Of a stretch of 64,000 nucleotides of DNA, positions 11,901-21,070 are shown piece after piece. Positions within the stretch are counted from its first letter, which is position 1; each line of letters begins with the position of its first letter. The DNA lies in contig NC_049987.1 of NCBI RefSeq assembly GCF_000003815.2, positions 12,579,625 to 12,643,624 on the forward strand. Reading direction: 5' to 3'. Made by a program: the position numbers and the translations under genes. The stretch comes from Branchiostoma floridae (lineage: Eukaryota; Chordata; Leptocardii; Amphioxiformes; Branchiostomatidae). The notes below the pieces were generated by a model. That model made no database searches. It was not told the origin of the DNA and saw only the letters and a list, made by a program, of their open reading frames with translations.

Positions 11901-14651
11901 CTGGGCAATTCAAACATGCTTAGCAGTCTTTCAACATACAAATTACACAATCTGGACACTTGATGGTACAGAATCAGCTGACAACAGACAAGGTATAAAG
12001 ATGTAATGTTCACTTGATCTTCTACATGTTCATTTGTGCATGTGCTGTCAGCAGATACATGTATATTAAATGATTTACAGGTAATAGAATTAGAATTAGC
12101 AAAATAAACCCTTTGTTTAGGGCTTATATTTCACCCATATTGTGGATCCCTGTGGTGCATCTGAGATTAAAATCAAACAGTTCTTGTATCTGGAAGCCAT
12201 CAGTGTGCAAACCTATAAACCACTCAGGCTTTACTGATCCCTGGCAACTTCCAACTGCCAGAGGGTTTTCTGTTAACCAGGTAAGGGTCACTGAAAATGT
12301 CAACAAGAGGTGTGTTTACCACACCTACATTATACTAACATAATCATACAGGTAATACATGCCATATCACTGTAATTACCAGGATAGTTTACTTCATCAA
12401 TCTATCGTTATCACAATACCAGGACTAGTCTTGATTCAGTTAGAAGACAGATGATTTTCTAAAACATAATAATGTCTGCTTTGCATTTTAAGAACTCACA
12501 TATTGTGCTTAAAATGAACAGAATAAGGCATGATCTTCATAGCACAAATTCACAAAGACAATTGTCTAGACCAGAGCTGAGAGTCGAGGTAAGGTGAGGC
12601 TTGATGGATAAGTTAGTTACACAGCTCACTGCCAACTTTTTAACCTATCACCCTCTGCACAACTTGACCTTCAGGCGCAGACATTCCAACAAGATCAAAG
12701 TACACAGTAAAATGCCTTTGGCACTTTGAGTCTGAATGTTACTCGTAAGAACAGCAACTCTGACTTTTATTCTTAACTCTTCAAACATATTGTATTTTCT
12801 AATCAAATAGACTTCCTTAAATAGGAGGGATTGTGAAATTTGAAGCTGTCAATTGTCAAATATTTGAAGTCACAATTTTCCATTTGTATCAGCAACAGCT
12901 GTCATAGAACAGGCCTGTGAGTTTGTAAAGAACATTTACTCATTGTGTGAATACTATACATGTATATGCAGGAAGGAAGTTTGACAATAAAACACTTATC
13001 ATATTTCAAAATCATTTACATTTCTTTGCAGCTACAAATTACAATGCACCTTCCAAGGCAACTCATAGTAGTCATAGGGCTTTTCGGAACAACAGTTTCA
13101 TGTTACTAGTAGTGAGAAGATTATCATACATGAAGGTAGTTAATTGACATCCAGCTGTGTTCAAGTGGTGTAGTTTTATTAGCTTTTAGGGACACCTAGT
13201 GTGACTCATGAGTCGAACCATCTGTTGCATAAGGTTGATGTAACATAAGATGGAACTGGCTGCAACACATAACTGTGACAACCTGACCTTTATCATGTTA
13301 CTGTCTAACACAGATGAGCCTTCACTCCAGACAGTCTTGCCTTGGAGGACTGTTAACATTCCTCCATAGCTTTTGATCTCTTCAACAAGCTAACCTCAGT
13401 CACACACCACAGTTGGACACATCATGGGAAGAAAAAAATATCCTTGGCCTCTGAAGTGCATCTAACCTTGTAACCATGGCTAAAAGGCCAGCTTGCATTT
13501 GACATTTTGCTGAGCACCCATAAATGTGCTGCAGTAATGTTATATAATATTTCATCTCCTTTGCTGGATCAACACATTTTATGGTCTTTTTTTCTATTTT
13601 CTAGGTGCCATTATTTTTCTTTAATTGTAACCATAGGGAAAATTGACTTGGTGATGCAAATTTTATTACTTACGAGTAATACTACTGATATTTTTCATTC
13701 TAATCAAGGATAATGCATATGTCAAAAGACAAGTCTTGGTAATTTTATGAGATGGTCATTCATTTTGACTTTTTAATCACATGATTGTGTTGATGCAACC
13801 TTTAAATTTTCACCATCAAAATCTACAATGAAGCTAAAAGTAAATACAAGAAAAATATATTCTGAGTCTAGACATGAACAAAGACAAGAGATTCAACAAA
13901 CTATTTGATTTGTTGGTACAGTATACATCGTTAGGTCATACACAATGTACCTTGATTTGTTTTCCTTGCTAGTCACACCCAATGTGTTAAAAAGCTACTC
14001 AAACAAAAACTCAACTGATCTTTTCACATTCCAACAAATCAAAACATCCGCCATTCAAGGAAATAAACAATTTTCTTCAATCACTCTTGTTTTCTTTTCC
14101 TCCTACAGCTTTCCTCCTTCAGTTGCACATTCTTGTCTTACATAACATCATTCATGCCACAGGGTTCTCAAATGGAGGGTGATGAAAAAAAATTCAAAAG
14201 ACGAATTTTATCTTTTCTTGAGAAGTCTTGTCCAGGAACAAAGGCTGTCCCAGCTGAACAATGCAAGGCCCCTCTCCCCACCTGGCGCAACCAGGATGCA
14301 ACGCACCGCATTAGTCAGCATGACGTCATGTCGAGAAGAAAGGGCCTGGGTGCGTTCCAGGAGCCGCACCGTCTACCACCAGATTTCCGCAAAATTACAA
14401 CCAAATACTCAAAACCACAACCACATATAAATTTGTATACGATACATAAGCATACCAAGACTTGAAACCGACTGTTATATATGAAATGCTGGATATATTG
14501 GGCGAAAAACTGACGAACCACGTGGAGAGCGCGCCACTCAATTTCCGCGCAGATACTCACCATCGTCGAGCTTGATGATTTTGGCCATTTTTCTGGAAAT
14601 TTCGGTACAACTGCGAAGTAAAATTCTTGTCGGTAGAAAGAATGTGCTCAT
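5847..14651 (-). CDS. YRDC: YRDC, threonylcarbamoyl-AMP synthase (Sua5/YrdC family)
   Basis: Makes threonylcarbamoyl-AMP from Thr, bicarbonate and ATP, the first step of t6A at tRNA position 37 for ANN-decoding tRNAs. Exons (- strand): 14651-14561, 10862-10664, 10453-10219, 9748-9612, then one of two alternative last exons, 6953-6869 or 5934-5847. All junctions are phase-consistent. Product 248 or 249 aa; human YRDC is 279 aa with a longer N-terminus. Diagnostic segments are PTDTIYGLAGL, KGRNSSKPVAI, PGPVTVVM, LVGIRVPQHKF and ALTSANTSA, which form the nucleotide and Thr/bicarbonate site of the family, followed by STVVDLS and LRVGC. The chosen ATG (14651) gives an Arg/Ser-rich, acid-poor leader that could target mitochondria; a second ATG at 14588 would give a cytosolic start. 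The first intron is 3.7 kb and shows nothing coding. The gene is divergent to CDK5RAP1. Very strong family match. Confidence 0.93.
6869..6953 (-). CDS. YRDC: YRDC proximal alternative last exon (A)
   Basis: The acceptor tgtccacag precedes TGGGTACAAG. Joined to the TG that ends exon 9748-9612 it gives Cys, then GYKSTVEILGSKYDL, and the frame continues DATEYILPAHN before a TGA. This aligns with the C-terminus of vertebrate YRDC (GC..EST..ILQQKYGL). It is homologous to the distal exon at 5847-5934, with the same phase and almost the same length (27 against 28 codons). Confidence 0.85.
7759..8985. mobile_element. Complete non-autonomous hAT-type DNA transposon with 8-bp target duplication
   Basis: Terminal inverted repeats CAGTGTTTCCGCCAGA (left) and TCTGGCGGAAACACTG (right), flanked by an exact 8-base direct repeat TTGAACAC at 7751-7758 and 8986-8993. 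An 8-bp duplication and a CAGTG start are hallmarks of hAT elements. There is no transposase frame. The left part holds three ~27-base repeats of CCGCGAAAATTAAATT type (about 7808-7880). The middle has promoter-like sequence: TCTCGCGAGA near 8203, GATTGG near 8254, and CATATAAAAAG near 8351. It sits in the YRDC intron before the two alternative last exons. Confidence 0.9.
7808..7880. repeat. Subterminal ~27-bp tandem repeat inside the hAT element
   Basis: Three near-identical units, each containing an (A/T)CGCGAAAA(T/G)TAAA core followed by TTTAATTGTAAAA. Subterminal repeats of this kind are commonly transposase-binding sites in hAT elements; that role is inferred. Confidence 0.7.
9973..10185. 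mobile_element. Short inverted-repeat element (MITE) in YRDC intron
   Basis: Starts CAGGGCTGTCTC and ends GAGACAGTCCTG, an imperfect terminal inverted repeat (11 of 12 bases), about 213 bp, with no coding capacity. No clear target duplication is visible. It lies between the YRDC exons 10219-10453 and 9612-9748. Confidence 0.55.
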
Positions 14652-15428
14652 GCGCTTCTGCTGGTCGAGTTTGGCTGGAATGTAACCGCGGAATCTGCTG
14701 CCACACAAGAAGTAGTTCGCTTGCACAATAGAAAGAGTGTTTTCATCAGCTCCTTGCCGCCATATTTGCGCTAATGGAGAAATGTGGGGGTTTATATGGT
14801 GGAGGGTTGATCCATTATGCAAACACTTCAGTTTCCTCATGCTTTACTGCCCAACCAATGGTACATTTTCCGATATATGGTAATAGCAATCATACAAAAT
14901 TATCTAGTTTGGATTCAAAAAATCTGATTAAAAGGCTTTATATTGTGAAGACAAGCGATCACCCCTTTGGTCAAGGGGGTACTACTGATTTGTCCCTAAA
15001 GTAAGGCATAACATTCGACTCTCTGATTGGTCAGATTTGAGGCTGTTACAATTTTCTGCTTTGTGATTGGTCGATCTTGCTGAGATGAATTTGCTATTCC
15101 CGCCAAAGTAGATGCGTATAATTTTACGACAGTTATTGTGGCACAGTCAAGTAAAAAGGATATTAAATAATCTTATTTACTGGAAAATAGGATCGAAAAG
15201 TCTTACTGGTAACACTGATGAGCCTACTGTTCAGCGAACCTCCACAACATTCGCAAAAATGGCAGCTGCAGACAATACCGCAAAACGGGTTGATTTATTT
15301 CCAACATGGCCGCCGTCATGTAATAATTTTTTTTGGCACGCTGCAGTCGACAATTTTCACGTCTTTTAGATGATCCTGACTGTTGTTGATAACCAAATCG
15401 TATACAATTTGTTCCGAACAAATCAAAG
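14652..15428. promoter_or_regulatory. Divergent promoter region between YRDC (-) and CDK5RAP1 (+)
   Basis: The 777 bases between the two start codons must hold both promoters and 5' UTRs. Three CCAAT boxes are visible: CCAAT at about 14855-14859, and ATTGG at 15026-15030 and 15066-15070, each of the last two inside TGATTGGTC. CCAAT/NF-Y sites are typical of TATA-less bidirectional housekeeping promoters. No good TATA box is obvious. Transcription starts were not determined. Confidence 0.65.
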
Positions 15429-18400
15429 ATGTATTCTACATGTTTGAGAATGAACTTGATCGCTTCCATGCGACCATATCGCTCGGTACAAAAAAGTTTA
15501 CAAGGTCAATTCCGAACTTGCTGTGCTGGTCACGGTTCCGACAAAATACCAACAAACTCTTCTACTAAGTTGAAAGATGGTCCGTCATTGCAAGACTTTT
15601 TGAAATACTCGACAGAAGAACTAAGACCCGTAGAAATCGGTGAGGAAGATACTGTTCCGTACTTGAATGAAGACGATATGTGGGGAGGAAGGCGGAAGGT
15701 TTATTTTGAGACGTACGGCTGCCAAATGAACGTCAGTGACACAGAGATTGCCTGGTCAGTGTTGAAGGATAGTGGCTACCAGAGGACCGAATCTGTCAAC
15801 GGTAAGTATCCCGAACTGAGCTACCGGTACAGGTCAACACCAGTTCAAAGTATAAGTAATACTGCACTGATAGGAGATAAGATAACTAAGGAATTTGCGT
15901 TTTCCTTGCGTTTTGATTTGACGTCATAAAATTTATGCATCCAAGGAGGTTGATGCATCATACAACACCCTTGATACAACCTAAATAATTATGAAACGAA
16001 GAGAGCTTTCAAACATCCTTTGAAGAATTGTTTGTAAATGTCATTCTGATTAATTTATTGAGTAGAAAGTTATTATATCATACATTACATGCATGGACAG
16101 CAGGAAAGGATGATCTTGTAATAAGTAACAAAAGAGTAATTCTGTTTGTTTTACAGATGCAGATGTCATCCTTGCTGTGACGTGTGCTATCAGGGAAAAT
16201 GCAGAGCAGAAAATCTGGACACGTCTACAGGAGTTTCGCGCAATGAAGACAAGAAGAAACAAAAGCAGACCTCTTAAAGTCGGTGTCCTGGGTAAGGAAA
16301 ATTGTGTTGACATCTTACGTGAGTTGAGTTTATTGAGTTGCCCTTTTAGCCCCTAGTAGGGCTAATATTTCAGGGCTAAGTTTCAAAATTAATTGCCAGT
16401 GGCTAATCTATTTTAGCCCAACATTTTGCAGGCTTTTGATACAAATCTATGTAGCTGATGGTGAAAGCCAATTCCATATGAAAGGTTCAGGGGCATCTGC
16501 CTTGAATGTATTTTTTGTGCGAAAAGAGGATGGCATATTTGCTAATTCATCAAAATCTGTGTGTTGAAATAAGAGAGTTCATACCCTTCTCTGCCCAGGT
16601 TGTATGGCTGAGAGACTGAAGAAGGATCTACTGGAGAGAGAGAAGTCAGTAGATCTGATCGCCGGTCCAGATGCGTACAGGGACCTTCCCAGGCTGCTGT
16701 CAGTCACGGAGTCAGGACAACAAGCCGCCAACGTGGTGCTGTCATTGGACGAGACATACGCTGATGTCATGCCTGTCAGGATGAACGCAGGGGCACCTAC
16801 TGCCTTTGTGTGAGTATTGTATTGTGGGTCTCTATGTCTGCAGCCAATGTATATGCAGGGCTCGAAATACTGGGTGCATGTGCACCCAGGTGCACCCAAA
16901 ATTGGAACTGTGCACCCAATTATTTTCTGTGGGTGCACAGGGTGCACCCAAATATTTTCTTGGGTTTATGTGTGTAAAGATATCAAAGTATACTACCGGG
17001 GTAGTATACATCATATTCTTGACATCTAACTAAGTGTTAGAAACATAAAAAGAATGTCTGTCATGGTACTTGTTTAAGAATTTGATAGCATGTAACTAAG
17101 TTTGGTTGTTAGGTTTTTCTGACATTCTACATAAATTTAAGTGGTGCACCCAAAACAATTTTGGTGCACCCAATTTTTTAAGCTGGGTGCACCAGTGCAC
17201 CTAATCCCAAAAATGAATTTCGAGCCCTGTATATGTATATGTTGTACTTGCAGACAAGATACTGTATCATAGTGTATGTATGGTACAGAATGTGACCTAA
17301 GAATATAGATGTTTCTGAAAGCTAAGCTGTAATAGTTTATATTCTCTGAAATTCGCTTTGTGCTATTCCTATGTACTCTGGTTTGAAATCTTTCGTCTCC
17401 CATTTTTGTTCCTTCAGCTCCATCATGCGAGGATGTGACAACATGTGCAGTTACTGCATAGTACCTTTCACTCGTGGGAGGGAGAGAAGCCGACCAATCA
17501 AATCAATCCTAGAGGAGGTCAGGGCGCTGTCTGGACAGGTACTAATCAAGAGCTTCACAGAATTGTTGTGCAACCTTGGACATATTGTCTTGTACTTTTG
17601 TACTGATTAATGATTAACCATTTCATAATAACACTCAGAGAACAAAGTCTACTTGTGGTTCTGTTTCTCCAGGGTGTAAAGGAGGTAACATTACTGGGAC
17701 AGAATGTCAACAGTTACAGGGACATGTCAGAACAGCAGCATCAGCTGGCAGACAGCCCAACCAACCTCAGCGCTGGCTTTGGCACTATCTATAGGAAGAA
17801 GAAGGGTAGGGACCATGGAATGTGCACTCAGAAATGCACCACTGCTACTTTTCTTCTCCATTCAAGGGAAGGTCACAGACCAAATTTGTGGAATCAAGAT
17901 GCTAATGGCTATCTTTACACAGATGGCTATCATATTTCTGTTGAGTTGTAAAGTTTCTAAATCAGCTGTTAAGACTGATGGTGGAACATGGCTGTGTTTC
18001 GACAATTAGAACGAAATTGAAATTAGAATGCAATTGAATGATTGAAACCTCCTTGGCTCATTGTTGTTGTGTCTGCCGCCTTTCTAGGAGGACTGCGTTT
18101 TTCTGCCCTGTTAGACAGAGTTGCCCAGGTAGACCCAGAGATGAGAATAAGGTTTGTTTCTCCACATCCAAAGGACTTTCCTGATGAGGTGAGTGGTTAA
18201 AACATTTCTTACTGCCTTTACCATGTATACAATGTCTCTTACACTACCAATACCAATTACATTCATAGATCTACATTGTTAATGCATGCAAATGTAAATG
18301 CAATGTAAATGTTTGTATGACAGAAATACTGGCTTGTCAAATGGGATACCTGGTACATGTAACTGACTTTTGTATTTTGCTTCTAAATCCATGGAGAAAA

Positions 18401-20495
18401 GTGTTTTATTTTTCATTCTAATATCCTCCTCAGTTAATTATGATTATATGTTGTTAGGTGTTAAAGATTGGAATAAAAATCAGGATTTAAGTATATCAAG
18501 GCCTGTCGTGCTTACAATGCCTATTGTTAAGTAAATCATGTGCATGTACAGTCCTGACTGTCATGTATTTTATTGTCCCATGTCTCCAGGTGTTACAGCT
18601 GATTCGAGACAGACCAAACATCTGTAACCACCTGCACCTGCCAGCACAGAGTGGCTCGTCCCAAGTGCTGCAGAGCATGCGGAGGAACCACACCCGTGAG
18701 GCGTACCTGGAGCTGGTACAGCACGTCAAGAAGGTCATACCAGGTCAGCAGGGCCAGTGTTGTGGTCTTGACTACACATCAGAATTTTGCTTTTGGAAAT
18801 ACAGTTTTAGGTCCTTATTTTGGAAATAATAAAAGGAACCATTGTTTGTAATTATCTATATATGTATGAGAAAATTAATCTCGAGGCAGATTTACTAGTG
18901 GCATGAGATAGCATCAAAGCTGGCTAAGGAGCACAGCTGGCCAAAGGGAGTTATCAGCCACAGGTAGCACACTCCTAGGCCGGCTTCAGTCCTCTGGCAG
19001 CTTTTGTTACTATCTTATGCTACTGTAGGATCTGCTTGGAGATTATGAGAAATGAGAAAATTCATACCAATTGATATGACAAGGTTGTTAGATTATTGAT
19101 GTGGCATATGAAACATTTTATCATGTTCCTGTGTTGTACCTGTTGTTTAGATGTTTCCCTGTCCAGTGACTTCATAGTTGGGTTCTGTGGAGAGACTGAA
19201 GATGACCACAACCAGACCCTATCACTGGCCAGACTAGTCAGATATGACAATGCATACCTGTTTGCTTATAGCATGAGAAAGGTAACACTTTTACTCTGCG
19301 ATTTTCTGGTGGTTTATTGATTTTTCTACTTAACATTTGTTGATACAATGTTCTTGATAGACGAACAAATTTAGTTAAATGGCAATAGAAAATGTACCAT
19401 GTATGAAAGTGATCCCCTGTCAACCTATTACATGTAATAGTAACATAAAGGCTGGAAATATAAGATATTTTATATTATCTCTTTCCATACTCATATGATT
19501 ATACTATTATCTTTGCTAATTATAGGTGTTATTTTGTTTCTGTACAGAAAACTCATGCCTATCACAAACTCATGGATGATGTGCCAGCAGATGTGAAGCA
19601 GCGCCGCCTAGCGGAACTGATTAATGTGTGCAGGCAGGGCATGGCTGAGGCCAATGCAGAGAAAATAGGACAAGTCCATCTAGTGCTGGTGGAAGGGGTG
19701 AGTGTCTATCCTTAACAGAAACATTGAAAAGTTCTAAATGTTTTTTGTATCAAATGTGTCAGATGCTGCTCCTCCCTATCTCAGTGGAGAAATTTGAAGT
19801 AACTTGACCTTTGTTCAGATGACTGATAACCTGGTATCTTTCAGGTCCCAGTTTGTATCCACTTTTGGAAAGGTAGTGACTTTTGGAAAGCATGCACAGA
19901 CTGGGAACGGATGGATACCAACCTCTTATGCAGGCTATTTTGTACCTCTTTAGGTTATTTTATCTCCGTATAAAGCAAGATTGACATTTTGTGTGCAGGT
20001 CAGCAAAAAATCAGCCAGTGACCTGGCTGGCAGAAATGATGGAAACACAAAGGTCATCATCCCAAATATGGACATCCCTGATGAGGTCGGAGGTCAGAAG
20101 AGCTCACCAATGAAAACAGGTGACTACGTTGCAGTCAAGGTGGGTTTGGATTGTGTCTCTTTCACCAATCTTGTAAAGGTAATTACAACTGTAACAATTC
20201 TCCTAACACTGATCAAAAGGTCAGTCAGTTAACCAGTTTACCATTATGTAATCTTTCTCTCAGTTTTAACTAAACTGTTTGAATCTTTTTTAGAACATCT
20301 GCAGAAAGCGAGATGATTTTTAGTAACTGTTTTCTGTGTTGTATATTAAGATAGATGCAGTTGTTCCTTTTTTTTCAGATAACATCCTACACCTCCCAGG
20401 TGCTGAAGGGCATTCCATTGGCTCACACTAGCCTGCAGGGGTTTCGCTATATGGAATTGCAGGGACAAAGAGCAGTCAACAGTGCTCAAACATAA
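15429..20495 (+). CDS. CDK5RAP1: CDK5RAP1, mitochondrial tRNA methylthiotransferase (MiaB-like radical SAM enzyme)
   Basis: Converts i6A to ms2i6A at position 37 of mitochondrial tRNAs. Eleven exons, all phase-consistent: 15429-15801, 16157-16291, 16599-16809, 17418-17538, 17673-17805, 18088-18188, 18590-18743, 19151-19281, 19548-19697, 19999-20139, 20379-20495. Product 588 aa (human about 600). The N-terminus ([20 protein letters not shown]) is basic and acid-poor, like a mitochondrial presequence. The UPF0004 domain carries its three cluster cysteines in [17 protein letters not shown] and LGCMAERL. The radical SAM motif is [19 protein letters not shown] (CxxxCxxC). Further matches are [30 protein letters not shown] and a C-terminal TRAM-like segment (LVLVEG ... 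GDYVAVK). No key residue is missing. Intron 3 contains a MITE. Divergent with YRDC; AATAAA at 20579. Confidence 0.96.
16859..17230. mobile_element. MITE with CAGGGCTCGAAATA termini in CDK5RAP1 intron 3
   Basis: Begins CAGGGCTCGAAATA and ends ATTTCGAGCCCTG, with a 6-base direct repeat TATATG on each side. The interior carries repeated GTGCACCCA/TGGGTGCAC units near both ends and no conserved coding frame. A second element with the same termini lies at 39894-40230. The termini look hAT-like, but a clean 8-base duplication is not visible. Confidence 0.75.
18894..19026. mobile_element. Possible small inverted-repeat element in CDK5RAP1 intron 7
   Basis: AGTGGCATGAGATAG at 18897-18911 is repeated in inverted form as CTATCTTATGCTACT near 19010-19024 (two mismatches). 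The intervening ~100 bases are more GC-rich than the surrounding intron. No target duplication was identified, so this is a weak call. Confidence 0.4.
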
Positions 20496-20578
20496 TTGTT
20501 AAGAAGGACATATTGCAGCAATTGCATATGCAGAAATTCGACATAAAACTTAGTAAAAGTATGAGAGGAAAGATGGAA

Positions 20579-20584
20579 AATAAA
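20579..20584 (+). terminator. Polyadenylation signal AATAAA of CDK5RAP1
   Basis: An exact AATAAA lies 84 bases after the CDK5RAP1 stop codon, in AT-rich sequence, at a spacing typical of a short 3' UTR. Confidence 0.7.
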
Positions 20585-21070
20585 GTATGAATTATTATTT
20601 ATTGACATCAGTTATTGAGAGGCTGCTTTAATGGTGATGGACAAGGAAGGATTTTTGGAGGTATCTTTTAGACCAGACATTACACCACTTTCTCTGTAGT
20701 AAAATGGCAATACAAGCAACTTCCATCCTTGCGTATAGATGCTTAGTTGTAAAATTCTAATGGTCAACAAAATGAGGTTCATCCAGATTTGAAAATAAGG
20801 ACTGTTCCCATCTGTTTTGGGCTGACTAAAGGAGAAACAATATCCCCAACATTTCACTCATGGTACCTTGGATTGCTGTACTAGGCATATACATTTTCAT
20901 ACTTGAGTAGATAAGACTTGGAAATTCTACAACTTGATATAAAAGTTCTTACTATTGTCTGAACTTCAAACAAAGCTTTTGAATACTTCTGCTCTTTCGT
21001 TCCTCATTTATACAATACAATGTTGATTTACACACATCTAAAAATGACTACAAGTGTTCCTTTACAATGT

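Noticed and set aside
16858-17033. Small frames rich in VHPGAPK/CGCTGC in the CDK5RAP1 intron
   Set aside because: They lie inside a MITE and reflect its GTGCACCCA repeats on both strands.
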